This document shows positions 25,045-34,622 of a DNA stretch of 64,000 nucleotides, one piece after another. Origin of the DNA: Streptomyces sp. 840.1 (lineage in GTDB: Bacteria; Actinomycetota; Actinomycetes; Streptomycetales; Streptomycetaceae). Position 1 is the first letter of the stretch. The number at the start of each line of letters is the position of its first letter. The DNA lies in assembly GCF_003751445.1 (NCBI RefSeq), contig NZ_RJUU01000001.1, positions 1,555,001 through 1,619,000 on the forward strand, given 5' to 3'. Below the pieces are notes generated by a model that saw only the letters and a list, made by a program, of their open reading frames with translations, was not told where the DNA came from and ran no database searches. The position numbers were made by a program, and so were the translations under genes.

Positions 25045-26249
25045 CCCGGATCGTCCTCGACCCCTTCGTCGCCGATCTCGACGGCGAGGGCGCCGCGCTG
25101 CGTGCCGCGGGCCCGCTCGCCGAGGTGGAGCTGCCCGGCGGCGTGCACTGCTACGCGGTGACGCACCACGCCGAGGCGCGGCAGCTGCTGACCGACACCC
25201 GGATCGTGAAGGACATCAACGTCTGGGGCGCCTGGCAGCGCGGCGAGATCCCCCTGGACTGGCCCCTGATAGGCCTCGCCAACCCGGGCCGCTCCATGCT
25301 GACCGTCGACGGCGCCGACCACCGCCGGCTGCGCACCCTGGTGGCGCAGGCCCTGACCGTGAAGCGGGTGGAGCGGCTGCGGGCGGGCATCGAGGCGCTC
25401 ACGACCGCGAGCCTGGACCGCCTCGCGGCCCTGCCCCGGGGCGAGAAGGTCGACCTCAAGGCCGAGTTCGCGTATCCGCTGCCGATGAACGTCATCAGCG
25501 AGCTGATGGGTGTCGACGGCGCCGACCACCCCCGGCTCAAGGAGCTGTTCGAGAAGTTCTTCTCGACGCAGACCCCGCCGGAGGAGGTCCCGCAGATGAT
25601 GGCGGACCTCGGCGCGCTCTTCACGAAGATCGTCGACAGCAAGCGGGCCGAGCCGGGCGACGACCTGACCAGTGCCCTGATCGCGGCCTCCGACGACGGC
25701 GACCACCTCAGCAACGAGGAGATCGTCAACACCCTCCAGCTGATCATCGCGGCCGGCCACGAGACGACGATCAGCCTGATCGTGAACGCCGTCGTCGCCC
25801 TCCAGACCCACCCCGAGCAGCGCAAGCAGGTGCTCGGCGGCGAGGTGCCGTGGGAGAACGTGATCGAGGAGACCCTGCGCTGGAACACCCCCACGTCCCA
25901 CGTACTGATCCGCTTCGCGACCGAGGACGTGGCGGTCGGTGACAAGGTCCTCCCCAAGGGCGAGGCCCTGATCGTCTCCTTCGGCGCACTGGGCCGCGAC
26001 GAGGAGCAGTACGGGCCGACCGCGGGCGAGTTCGACGCGACCCGCTCCCCCAACCGCCACATCGCCTTCGGCCACGGCCCGCACGTCTGCCCGGGTGCGG
26101 CCCTGTCCCGGCTGGAGGCGGGGGTCGCGCTCCCCGCGCTCTACGAGCGCTTCCCGGAGCTCGAACTCGCGGTCCCGGCCTCCGAGCTGCGCAACAAGCC
26201 GATCGTCACCCAGAACGACCTGTTCGACCTCCCGGTCGAACTGGGCTGA
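25041..26249 (+). CDS. Conservon cytochrome P450, CYP154-like
   Basis: 402-aa P450 with all canonical motifs: I helix IIAAGHETTISL (AGHETT 238-243), K helix EETLR (E277/R280) and heme loop FGHGPHVCPGAAL with Cys350. The sequence, RIVLDPFVADLDGEGAAL at the start and NKPIVTQNDLFDLPVELG at the end, is of the CYP154 type that accompanies CYP157 in conservons. It overlaps the upstream P450 by ATGA and ends the operon before a strong hairpin. CYP154 members hydroxylate macrolide or steroid-like substrates in vitro; the natural substrate here is unknown. No ferredoxin gene is present in the operon. Confidence 0.93.
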   Translation: MTRIVLDPFVADLDGEGAALRAAGPLAEVELPGGVHCYAVTHHAEARQLLTDTRIVKDINVWGAWQRGEIPLDWPLIGLANPGRSMLTVDGADHRRLRTLVAQALTVKRVERLRAGIEALTTASLDRLAALPRGEKVDLKAEFAYPLPMNVISELMGVDGADHPRLKELFEKFFSTQTPPEEVPQMMADLGALFTKIVDSKRAEPGDDLTSALIAASDDGDHLSNEEIVNTLQLIIAAGHETTISLIVNAVVALQTHPEQRKQVLGGEVPWENVIEETLRWNTPTSHVLIRFATEDVAVGDKVLPKGEALIVSFGALGRDEEQYGPTAGEFDATRSPNRHIAFGHGPHVCPGAALSRLEAGVALPALYERFPELELAVPASELRNKPIVTQNDLFDLPVELG

Positions 26250-26262
26250 GCAAGACCCCCGG

Positions 26263-26300
26263 GACGCGTGATCCGGCGTCCACCGACCGGATCACGCGTC
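26263..26300 (+). terminator. Conservon operon terminator
   Basis: Perfect 14-base arms, GACGCGTGATCCGG and its complement, around a 10-base loop begin 14 bases after the last P450 stop. The long perfect stem marks the end of the six-gene operon; no T-run. Confidence 0.85.
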
Positions 26301-26324
26301 TCATCCGACGGACAGGATGCGTAG

Positions 26325-27473
<1,149 letters not shown>

Positions 27474-27495
27474 CCGGTCCTCCGACACGTACGGA

Positions 27496-27532
27496 ACGGC
27501 CCTGCACCCGCGATCTGCGCGTGCAGGGCCGT
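27496..27532 (+). terminator. serC terminator
   Basis: Perfect 12-base arms ACGGCCCTGCAC/GTGCAGGGCCGT with a 13-base loop begin 22 bases after the serC stop and are followed by TTCTGCTT, close to a standard intrinsic terminator. Confidence 0.85.
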
Positions 27533-27700
27533 TTCTGCTTCACTCACCGGGGTGACGCGGGGCGTACGGGCCGCGAAGGGTCGGCAGTCCTACGATGATG
27601 GCCGCCGGAGGAGCCCAACCCGCCTCGGGAGCAGGAGCCGCAGTCGCAGCCGGGGCCGGAGCGGCGGCCGTCCGAGGGATGACGGCGGCCGGTGGACCGG

Positions 27701-28723
27701 TCAGGAACTTCGGCAGGCCTTCTGCTTCCTGAGCCAGGCGGCGGCTTCCGTCAAGGGCTCGTTGTATCCGCGGGCCTCGGGGATCTCCACGTCCGCTTCG
27801 ATGGGTCCGTCGTAGGTCCGCCCGGTCCGGTCGGTCTCGCGGGCCACGGTCAGGATGACCAGCGCACCGTCGGACTGTTCGTACGACACGTTCGCGGTGG
27901 GAACGCCCGTGGTCGCCTCCCCGAACGTGCGGGTGTCCGGGCGGCCCCGGAAGGCGATGGTGACGGCCTCCCCGGCGCTCGCCGTCCGGCGGCTGGTCAG
28001 GACGGCCACCGGCGGCGCCGGGCGGGTCAGCGGCTTCGCCGGGCCCCATGTGTCCAGGTACTGGCGGGGGGTGCCCTTCGTGAGCGTCCAGGGGGACTTC
28101 TTGCCGTCCGCGTAGACGGCGTTCCCGACGGTGCCGTCGCCCAGCACCGATCCGACGGCGGCGAGCGGCCCCCACATGTCGCCGCCGTTGTTGCTCCGCA
28201 CGTCGATGATCCAGCCGCAGACGCCCTGCCCGTCGAGCGCGGCGACGGTCGCCCGCGCCGAGCGGACGTAGGGGGCGGCTACCCGGTCGGAGGGCTCTGC
28301 GGGGAGCGTCAGATGGGCGATGCCGCCCGCGAGCCGGCGGCCCTCGGGGAGTATCAGGTCCTCGGCCGGTGCGTTCAGGGATTCGTCGGCCTGCTCCGGG
28401 TCGTAGAAGGTGCTGTGCCTGTCGTTCAGGTCCCGCACCGCCTGGCGGATCGCCCGATACGTCTCGGACGGCGTCTGCGCCTTCCGCGCTTCGGTGAAGG
28501 CGTCCTGACGGAGCTTCGGCCAGTCCACGTCCTTGGTGACCAGGGAGTGCTTCTCCATCGTGTCCAGGGCGGAGGTCAGGTAGGTGCGCGCCTTCGGCGA
28601 CATCCCGTCCCCGGGAGCCGCGTCGGCGTCACCGCCCGCGCCGCCGCCCGTGCATCCCACCGCCGCCGCCAGTACGACGAAGCCGAGGGCCGTCGAGGAG
28701 AGGCCCCGGGGCCATCCCCTCAT
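27701..28723 (-). CDS. S41-family peptidase lipoprotein
   Basis: 340-aa secreted serine peptidase of the S41 (C-terminal-processing/TSPc) family, probably a lipoprotein. MRGWPRGLSSTALGFVVLAAAVGC has a short signal with a lipobox AAVGC; a Gly/Ala linker follows. The TSPc domain shows GWIIDVRSNNGGDMWGPLAAVG, then the nucleophile region LTSRRTASAGEAVTIAFRG and GEATTGVPTANVSYEQ. A PDZ domain is not evident, so it may be a stand-alone TSPc protein. The start overlaps the acetyltransferase stop by ATGA (28720-28723), so the two are coupled. Substrate unknown. Confidence 0.9.
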   Translation of the reverse strand: MRGWPRGLSSTALGFVVLAAAVGCTGGGAGGDADAAPGDGMSPKARTYLTSALDTMEKHSLVTKDVDWPKLRQDAFTEARKAQTPSETYRAIRQAVRDLNDRHSTFYDPEQADESLNAPAEDLILPEGRRLAGGIAHLTLPAEPSDRVAAPYVRSARATVAALDGQGVCGWIIDVRSNNGGDMWGPLAAVGSVLGDGTVGNAVYADGKKSPWTLTKGTPRQYLDTWGPAKPLTRPAPPVAVLTSRRTASAGEAVTIAFRGRPDTRTFGEATTGVPTANVSYEQSDGALVILTVARETDRTGRTYDGPIEADVEIPEARGYNEPLTEAAAWLRKQKACRSS

Positions 28724-29235
28724 CGCGCGTCCAGCCGCCACCGCACCTCGCCGTCCTCCCACTCGTCCGTCCGCACCAGCCCCGCCGCGGCGGCCACCGC
28801 CGCCGACGCCGCGTGGTCGGGGTGGATGTGGGCGACGACCGTACGCACCGCTCCCCCGTCCAGCAGGTGCGCCACGAGGCCCACCGCCGCCTCCTTGGCG
28901 TAGCCCCGGCCCTGTCGGCCGGACCCGATCACCCAGGCGATCTCCGCCCGCGCCTCGCCCACGTTCACCGTCGCCTGCACATAGCCGGCCAGGCAGTCGT
29001 CATCGCGCACGGCGAGCACCCAGTTCCACCACCGCTCGGCCGGGTCCGGCGAACCGGCGCTCTGGCGTGCGTAGCGGGCCCGCAGGGCGTCCACGTCCAG
29101 GGGAGCGCCGCCGGTGAAGGTGTGCAGGGCCGGGTCGGAGAGTACGGCCGCCATCTCGTCCGCGTGCGCCACACGCAGCGGCAGGGCGTCCAGGCGCGGG
29201 GTGGAGAAGGGCATCGGCCCGTGGTTCGTCGTCAT
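28720..29235 (-). CDS. GNAT-family N-acetyltransferase (RimJ/RimL-like)
   Basis: 171-aa acetyltransferase of the Acetyltransf_3 type. STPRLDALPLRVAHADEMAAVLSDPALHTF is the common RimJ-like start; the acetyl-CoA loop is WVIGSGRQGRGYAKEAAVGLVAHLL (about 101-125), and AHIHPDHAASAAVAAAAGLVRTDEW completes the fold. Start ATG 29235 (MTTNHGPMPF); ATG 29214 is a later option. Coupled to the downstream S41 peptidase by overlap; a functional link is not obvious. Substrate unknown. Confidence 0.9.
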   Translation of the reverse strand: MTTNHGPMPFSTPRLDALPLRVAHADEMAAVLSDPALHTFTGGAPLDVDALRARYARQSAGSPDPAERWWNWVLAVRDDDCLAGYVQATVNVGEARAEIAWVIGSGRQGRGYAKEAAVGLVAHLLDGGAVRTVVAHIHPDHAASAAVAAAAGLVRTDEWEDGEVRWRLDAR

Positions 29236-29337
29236 ATGCGGATGATCATACTGTCGGGCCCGGCGGCGGCCAGGAAACGCTCGTCCGGCGGCCCGCCCGG
29301 GGATGACACGGCGCCGGGCCTGCGGATCATGGAAGGT

Positions 29338-29733
29338 ATGGACACGATTGCTGAGCTCAAGCCCTTCGTGAAGCAGTACACCGTCCTGCTCAGCACCCGT
29401 CGGCAGGACGGCACGCATGCCGACACCCCCGTCAACATCGCGGTCGAGGGCGATCACGCGTACATCCGTACGTTCTCGTCGGCCTGGAAGGTGGAGCGGA
29501 TGCGCAACCACCCCACCGTGCGCATCGGCCCGTGCACGCTGCGCGGCAGGCCGACCGGTCCGCAGATCACCGCCCACGCCCGGCTCCTCCAGCCGGGCTC
29601 GAAGGAGAACACCCACGCCGCCCGGATGATGTCGCGCAAGCACCCGATCGTGCAGGGCGTGCTCGTCCCGCTCACGCACCGGATCAAGCGGGACCGGACC
29701 CTGCACTACGAGGTCCGCCCGCTCGAAACGTGA
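29338..29733 (+). CDS. PPOX-class F420-dependent oxidoreductase
   Basis: 131-aa flavin/F420-binding split-barrel protein of the pyridoxamine-5'-phosphate-oxidase-like class common in actinobacteria. The pattern VLLSTRRQDGTHADTPVNIAVEGDHAYIRTFSSAWKVERMRNHPTVRIGPC is characteristic of the F420-linked group. ATG 29338 is chosen although GGAAGG sits only one base upstream of it; ATG 29329 in the same frame (MEGMDTIAEL) is an alternative. Single gene; physiological substrate unknown. Confidence 0.9.
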   Translation: MDTIAELKPFVKQYTVLLSTRRQDGTHADTPVNIAVEGDHAYIRTFSSAWKVERMRNHPTVRIGPCTLRGRPTGPQITAHARLLQPGSKENTHAARMMSRKHPIVQGVLVPLTHRIKRDRTLHYEVRPLET

Positions 29734-29739
29734 CCCCTG

Positions 29740-30732
29740 TCAGCCCTTGCGGCGTCGCCTGCCCAGGAAGAGCACCAGCCCGATCACGGCCAGGACGCCG
29801 AGACCGGTCGCCGTGGTGCCCTTCACCGGCACACCGTCGCCTCCACCGCTGCCCGTACCGGAGGACGACGACGGGGACTTGACGCCGGTACGGCCCGACT
29901 CGCCGCCGTTCTTCAGGTCCACCCGCACCACGTCGCTCTGCTCGCCCTCGGAGCCGTACATCAGCGCCGAGCCGTCGGCCGTGTACGTGACCGACTCGGC
30001 CTGCCCCAGCAGCGGGGACTCGACCGGGTAGTCCTTGCCGAGCCGGCCGTTCTTGAACACGTAGCCGCGCGCGCTGAAGTACGAGCGCAGCACCAGTTCC
30101 TTCCCGTCCGGCGAGAACGCCCCGTCCGTCACCCACGGCACCTCGCCGACCCGCCGGAAGATGTTGTCCGAGCCCGCCGTGAGCTTCGCGGGACCCTCGT
30201 AGAGCCCGCCGCCGCCCTCCTTCTTCGAGGCGATGTACACGCGCCCCGTCTTCGGGTGGACCATCAGCGCCTCCGCGTTGCGCGGGCCGTCCGCGTACTT
30301 CACATCGAACTGCGTCGCGCGGACCGTCGCGTCCCGCAGCACCTTCGGCTCGGGGAAGCGGTAGATCCAGACGTGGTCCCAGCTGCCGTTCAGGTTGTCC
30401 CCGATGTCACCGACGTACAGATTCCCGTCGGGCCCCAGCGAGATCGCCTCCACGTCGCGCGGCTCCCCCACACCCTTCATGGTGATCTTCGCGACGGTCT
30501 TCCCGGTCCTGGAGTCGACGGCGAAGACGTACGGCCCGTCGTCACTGTCGTTGTGCGTCCAGTAGATCCCCGGATGGGCCCGGCTGGCGGCCAGTCCGCT
30601 GGACTCGGTGATCCGAGGGTCCTTGATCGTGAAGCTGCGGTCGGCCCCGCCGTCGTCGGCCACGGCGGGCACCGCCACCGCGAGGGACAGGAGCGCGGCG
30701 GCGCCGAAGGCAGTCAGTCGATAGGAACGCAT
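29740..30732 (-). CDS. Secreted WD40-like beta-propeller protein with C-terminal membrane anchor
   Basis: 330-aa exported protein. The signal peptide is MRSYRLTAFGAAALLSLAVAVPAVAD with an AVA cleavage site. The mature part is a beta-propeller of about six blades with SGLAASRAHPGIYWTHNDSD, AISLGPDGNLYVGDIGDN and WVTDGAFSPDGKELVLRSY, resembling SdiA-regulated/esterase-like surface propellers. A Ser/Gly-rich linker leads to a hydrophobic segment GLGVLAVIGLVLFLGRRRRKG at the extreme end, a stop-transfer anchor with no LPxTG motif in front. It therefore stays on the membrane. Function unknown. Divergent from the SGNH hydrolase gene with only about 58 bases between starts. Confidence 0.85.
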   Translation of the reverse strand: MRSYRLTAFGAAALLSLAVAVPAVADDGGADRSFTIKDPRITESSGLAASRAHPGIYWTHNDSDDGPYVFAVDSRTGKTVAKITMKGVGEPRDVEAISLGPDGNLYVGDIGDNLNGSWDHVWIYRFPEPKVLRDATVRATQFDVKYADGPRNAEALMVHPKTGRVYIASKKEGGGGLYEGPAKLTAGSDNIFRRVGEVPWVTDGAFSPDGKELVLRSYFSARGYVFKNGRLGKDYPVESPLLGQAESVTYTADGSALMYGSEGEQSDVVRVDLKNGGESGRTGVKSPSSSSGTGSGGGDGVPVKGTTATGLGVLAVIGLVLFLGRRRRKG

Positions 30733-30790
30733 GGCACAAGTGTCCATCGTCACGTCGCAGGCCGGAGCCATGATCGGCCATGATGACGCC

Positions 30791-31561
30791 ATGCGTTTCA
30801 TGTTCGTCGGCGATTCCATGACCATCGGGCGCGCCGGCGACTTCACCTGGCGCTACCGCATGTGGCAGCACCTGGAGGCATCCTTCGGCGCCCCGTACGC
30901 GATCGTCGGCCCACGCAGCGAGCTGCACGACACCGGCACGGGCACCCCGGTCTCCTATGCGTACGCCGCCGAGGAGTTCCCCGTCCCCGCCCGCGCGCAC
31001 CTGGCCGGCTGGGGCGAGGGCTGGCTGCACATGGCCCCGGTGATCGCGAACGCCGTCGCCGCACACCGCGCGGACATCCTGCTCGTCTCGCTCGGCCTGA
31101 TAGACCTCGGGTTCTACACGGACAGCGAGCAGACCGCCCGCAACGCCCGCGCCTTCCTCGCGGCGGCCCGCACCGCGAACCCGCGCATCAGGTGCGTGCT
31201 GCTCCCCGTCATACCGAACATCCGGGCCGAGTCCGACGCCCCCTTCGCCGCCGAGTGCGCCCGCTTCAACGAACTCCTCGCCAAGGCCGTGGCAGACCTC
31301 GACGAACCGATGTCCCCGCTGCTGCTCGCCTCCCGCCCGCCGGGCTACGACATCCACACGGACACCTACGACGGCACCCATCCCGGCCCGTCCGGCGAAC
31401 ACCGGCTCGCGGGCGCCTACGCCGACGCGATGCACCAGGCGTGGGGGCTGGGCGGGCCGTATGCCCCGGCGCGGGACCGGCCCGAGGCGCCGCCCCTCAC
31501 TGCCTCGCCGACGGCTTCGCCCGTACGTGCATCCGCTCCCCCTGTGGTCCGAACAGGCTGA
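30791..31561 (+). CDS. SGNH/GDSL-family hydrolase
   Basis: 256-aa SGNH hydrolase: block I FVGDSMTIG near residue 5-13 with the catalytic Ser, block III-like VSLGLIDLGFYTDSEQTARN (canonical GxND becomes GLID) and block V YDGTHPGPSGEHRLAGAYADAM with the catalytic Asp and His. ATG 30791 places the GDS motif directly at the start, so the protein is cytoplasmic unless an upstream start is used. The last 65 bases (tail LTASPTASPVRASAPPVVRTG) overlap the convergent XRE-cupin gene; the tail is not part of the fold. Carbohydrate or lipid esterase, substrate unknown. Confidence 0.88.
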   Translation: MRFMFVGDSMTIGRAGDFTWRYRMWQHLEASFGAPYAIVGPRSELHDTGTGTPVSYAYAAEEFPVPARAHLAGWGEGWLHMAPVIANAVAAHRADILLVSLGLIDLGFYTDSEQTARNARAFLAAARTANPRIRCVLLPVIPNIRAESDAPFAAECARFNELLAKAVADLDEPMSPLLLASRPPGYDIHTDTYDGTHPGPSGEHRLAGAYADAMHQAWGLGGPYAPARDRPEAPPLTASPTASPVRASAPPVVRTG

Positions 31562-32138
31562 GGAACTCCACCGGTTCCGGCCCGACGTTGCCCCACCAGT
31601 GCGGGGTACGCGTGTCGAACTCGGCCACCTCGCCCGCCTTCAGCACCAGGTCGTGCTCGCCCAGCACCAGCCGCAGCCGCCCCGACAGCACGTACAGCCA
31701 CTCGTACCCCTCGTGCACCCGCTGCTCGACCGGCCCAGGGGGGCCCGTCAGTCCGGGCATGACCTGCTTGTACGCGTTCACCCCGCCGATGTGCCGGGTC
31801 AGCGGCACGAACGTCATGCCGTGCCGGTTGAACGGGCGGAAGGTGACCCTCGGATCACCGGTGTCCGGCGCGCCGACGAGCTCGTCCAGCTGCACCCCGT
31901 ACGCCTTCGCCAGCGGGAGCAGCAGTTCCAGGGTCGGCTTGCGGCCGCCGGACTCCAGCCGGGACAGCGTGCTGAGCGAGATCCCGGTGGTCTCGCTCAG
32001 CTGGGCCAGCGTCGTGCCGCGCTCCGTCCGCAGCGCGCGCAGCCGGGGCCCCACTCCGGTCAGGACGGACGAGAACTCGTCGTCCGCCGCGCCGCCGTCT
32101 TCCACGCCGTGGTGCTCGTGGTGCTCGTGTGCTGCCAT
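31497..32138 (-). CDS. XRE-family regulator with cupin sensor domain
   Basis: 213-aa regulator. After a His-rich start (AAHEHHEHHG) comes a helix-turn-helix (LRALRTERGTTLAQLSETTGISLSTLSRLESGGRKPTLELLLPLAKAYG, about 33-82) and a C-terminal cupin (VHEGYEWLYVLSGRLRLVLGEHDLVLKAGEVAEFDTRTPHWWGN, about 140-185) with potential metal or ligand-binding His and Glu. This HTH plus cupin_2 arrangement (SutR/PuuR-like) senses small metabolites. The 3' end overlaps the hydrolase gene by 65 bases on the opposite strand. The target is not clear from position. Confidence 0.92.
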   Translation of the reverse strand: MAAHEHHEHHGVEDGGAADDEFSSVLTGVGPRLRALRTERGTTLAQLSETTGISLSTLSRLESGGRKPTLELLLPLAKAYGVQLDELVGAPDTGDPRVTFRPFNRHGMTFVPLTRHIGGVNAYKQVMPGLTGPPGPVEQRVHEGYEWLYVLSGRLRLVLGEHDLVLKAGEVAEFDTRTPHWWGNVGPEPVEFLSLFGPQGERMHVRAKPSARQ

Positions 32139-32207
32139 TCCTCCATGATGCCTCCGCTTGCCGGTCCGGCAAGCGGCTTTGTCAGGCGACGCTGTCGGAC
32201 GGCACTG

Positions 32208-32864
32208 TCAGACGGAGGCCTCGGAGGTGTCGCCGGGGCCGATCATGGACAGTGACAACCGGGTCAGCTCACTGGTCAGCCAGTCACACGGCACCTGGCG
32301 CGGACGGCGCCCGTGGTGGGCGAGAAGCTCGTCGACGGAGTGCGTCAGCACCTGCACGACGACCGTGAGATCCCCGCCGAACCCATGGCCCAGTCCCGCC
32401 GCGCGCTCGGCCTCACGGGTCAGGAACTCGACCCATACGGAGCGCCACATCGCGAGGTGTTCGTCCATCGCCCGGCTCACCCCGAGCACCTCGACGAACG
32501 CCACCCGCGCCGCCTGCGGGTCCCGCGTCACGACCCGCACATAGGCGTCGAAGAGCCTTTGGAACCGTTCCGCCGTCGGACAGGCGTCAATGCCCTCGGC
32601 CGAGAGCTCCACTTCGACCGCCCGCATCCCCCCGACCGCCACTTCGTCGTACAGGTCGACGAGCAGCGCCTCACGTGATTCGAACTCACGGTAAAAATCG
32701 CGCAGTTGTACATGCGCGGCGGCACAGAGATCCTCCACGGAGGTACGGGAGTACCCGTACACGGCGAACAAGGTACGTCCGGCCGCCATCAGTTGCTCAC
32801 GGCACTGCACCGGATCCCTCGCCACCCGAACTCCGTCCCATCGGTCAACCATGGCATCCACCAC
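32208..32864 (-). CDS. TetR/AcrR-family regulator
   Basis: 218-aa TetR regulator. The N-terminal helix-turn-helix reads QLMAAGRTLFAVYGYSRTSVEDLCAAAHVQLRDFYREFESREALLVDLYDEV. The C-terminal domain includes ARVAFVEVLGVSRAMDEHLAMWRSVW, the TetR_C form often seen in fatty-acid regulators. Two adjacent GTG codons (32864, 32861) follow a strong GAGGAGG; ATG 32852 is a less likely start. It has no divergently paired gene in close contact, so its target is unclear. Confidence 0.92.
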   Translation of the reverse strand: MVDAMVDRWDGVRVARDPVQCREQLMAAGRTLFAVYGYSRTSVEDLCAAAHVQLRDFYREFESREALLVDLYDEVAVGGMRAVEVELSAEGIDACPTAERFQRLFDAYVRVVTRDPQAARVAFVEVLGVSRAMDEHLAMWRSVWVEFLTREAERAAGLGHGFGGDLTVVVQVLTHSVDELLAHHGRRPRQVPCDWLTSELTRLSLSMIGPGDTSEASV

Positions 32865-32966
32865 CGGTCCTCCTCAGTTCGTCCAGGCCCCCGGGCCCAC
32901 TCTCCTCGATCCACCGCACCGGCGGTGGAACCGCCACACCGTCACACCGGCGAACGGCCGTACGCC

Positions 32967-34034
32967 TCAGCCGGCACCGCCGGTCCCGTCCTTGGCACCG
33001 CCGGTCCCGTCCTTAGCACCGCCGGTCCCGTCCTGCGCGAGGACCGCCGCGACCCGCTCCCGCCAGGGCAACGGCTCGGGCTCCTCGACATCCTCGACAT
33101 CCTCGCCCCGACCGGGTTCGTAGACGGGCCACTTGGCCGAGTGCGCCCGCCACGCGGCCTCCTGCGCGCACGGCGGGCACACCGTCTCGTCACCCCGGGG
33201 CCGGAACATGTGCTCCCGCCCCGACCCCTCGCAGGGCACGGGCGGCCGGGCCGCGGACAGCGCAGGCGCGGATGCGGCCGCGCACACCGGCTCCGGGAGC
33301 TTCTGCAGCAACCGGTGCCGCAGGAACCCCACGGCCGACCGCACCCCGCTCTCGGGCAACTCACTGACCAGCGCCAGCCGCAGCTCCGCCGCCCGCACCC
33401 CGCGCCGCAGCCAGTCGGCAGCGACGTCTGCCAGCCCCCGGGCCTCACGGACTCCGAGGTGGAGCTGGGGGTGGGCGTGCCGGAGGGAGAGCAGTACGTG
33501 CTCGGCCTCGACGACCTCGGCGTCCCGCTCCGGGGCCGCTTCACCATCCGGCTCGGACGCTGAAGCCCGGTCCGCTTCGGAGGGTGGGTGGGACGAGTTC
33601 TTCTCCTGTCGTTCTTCCACCGGTAGTTGGCCACCGGCCGACCGAGTACCCGGCTGACCGACCATCGGAGAGTGACTGCTCGGTCCCACCTGCGCCGCTT
33701 CCGGCCCGGAGTCCCGGAAGCGGCGGGCCTCTTCGGCGGAGATGGCCACGTTGCTGACCAGTTGATCGGTCACCCACAGCCCTCCGTCCCGTTGCCGCCG
33801 CCACTCATGCACGAACTCCTGTGCCTTGAGCTGCTCCTTGGCCTTCTGGTAGGCACGCCCGGTGATCCCGAGCCGCCTGGCGTGCTCGCTGAGCGCCTTG
33901 TCCGTACGGCCCGGGGGCAGCCCCTGTACGTAGGTGATCAAGATCTTCGCGTCACTGTCGAGCTTCGGATGCCGGATGACATCGTGCGACGCCTTCACAT
34001 AGCCGTAGGACGGCGAGATAGCATGAAAAAGCAT
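32967..34034 (-). CDS. Helix-turn-helix domain protein with C-terminal KDGTGGA repeats
   Basis: 355-aa protein. The first 90 residues (MLFHAISPSYGYVKASHDVIRHPKLDSDAKILITYVQGLPPG to VHEWRRQRDGGLWVTDQLVSN) form a winged helix-turn-helix of the type widespread in Streptomyces and related to replication-initiator-like proteins. A variable linker and a helical middle domain (LSLRHAHPQLHLGVREARGLADVAADWLRRG) follow. Near the end is a CxxC in DETVCPPCAQEA. The final residues are three KDGTGGA repeats, from three copies of an about 21-base DNA repeat at 32970-33030. Function unknown. Confidence 0.8.
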   Translation of the reverse strand: MLFHAISPSYGYVKASHDVIRHPKLDSDAKILITYVQGLPPGRTDKALSEHARRLGITGRAYQKAKEQLKAQEFVHEWRRQRDGGLWVTDQLVSNVAISAEEARRFRDSGPEAAQVGPSSHSPMVGQPGTRSAGGQLPVEERQEKNSSHPPSEADRASASEPDGEAAPERDAEVVEAEHVLLSLRHAHPQLHLGVREARGLADVAADWLRRGVRAAELRLALVSELPESGVRSAVGFLRHRLLQKLPEPVCAAASAPALSAARPPVPCEGSGREHMFRPRGDETVCPPCAQEAAWRAHSAKWPVYEPGRGEDVEDVEEPEPLPWRERVAAVLAQDGTGGAKDGTGGAKDGTGGAG

Positions 34035-34145
34035 TCTCGGTGGACCTCAAGCAATCCATCGCGGGGTGAAGGCCCTCGGTCGGGTGTTGGTAGCACCTCC
34101 GGGGGCCGCCCCATGCGTAGACACACACAGAGCGTGATAACGCGA

Positions 34146-34571
34146 TCACGGTACATCACACTTCTCGGCCTCCACCACACCCATAAGCAGCTCGAACAGC
34201 AGTTCCGCGTCCACGAACGGGACTTGGGCGGTGGGGAGCGAACGCCAGTCCAGCGGATACGTCAGCCCCTCCAGCGCGGGCACCCCGACGAACGCCGCCC
34301 CCTCCCGCACCATCGCCTCGGCCCCGACAGGCCACCGGAACACGCGGGCACTCCCGGGCGGCAGCAGAAAGTACATGCTCCGCTCCCCGATCCGGGACCG
34401 GACGATGGGCCCGGCCTGGAAGTCGGTGAACTGCATGACCTCGTAGGCCACTTGTTCCCCGAGCAGCCCGATGATCCGTACGGCGTCGAAGTGGATCCCG
34501 GCATGACGCAGGGCATGCCCGCTCGCGGGAATCCAGGAGGGCATCAGGTCAGGTGAAGATTTCGGTTCCAT
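34146..34571 (-). CDS. Conserved hypothetical protein near the XRE/DUF397 pair
   Basis: 141-aa protein starting MEPKSSPDLMPSWIPASGHALRHAGIHFDAVRII. It has alternating strands and no clear catalytic motif; SMYFLLPPGSARVFRWPVGAEA and FVGVPALEGLTYPLDW look like conserved structural stretches seen in Streptomyces hypothetical proteins often found near XRE/DUF397 genes. The ATG at 34571 is chosen over a longer upstream frame that would overlap the operator-like GTGCAC repeats. Divergent from the XRE gene, with 81 bases between starts, so the regulator may control it. Confidence 0.7.
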   Translation of the reverse strand: MEPKSSPDLMPSWIPASGHALRHAGIHFDAVRIIGLLGEQVAYEVMQFTDFQAGPIVRSRIGERSMYFLLPPGSARVFRWPVGAEAMVREGAAFVGVPALEGLTYPLDWRSLPTAQVPFVDAELLFELLMGVVEAEKCDVP

Positions 34572-34622
34572 ACGTAAAGCGTCGGCGCCCGCACGTACGG
34601 TGACCAGGGACACAAGGCATCC

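Noticed and set aside
27580..27690. Protein-like PPREQEPQSQPGPERRPSEG frame and Arg/Ser-rich frames after serC
   Set aside because: No start codon with a ribosome site in any frame and no homology that I recognise; likely composition artefact or remnant tail.
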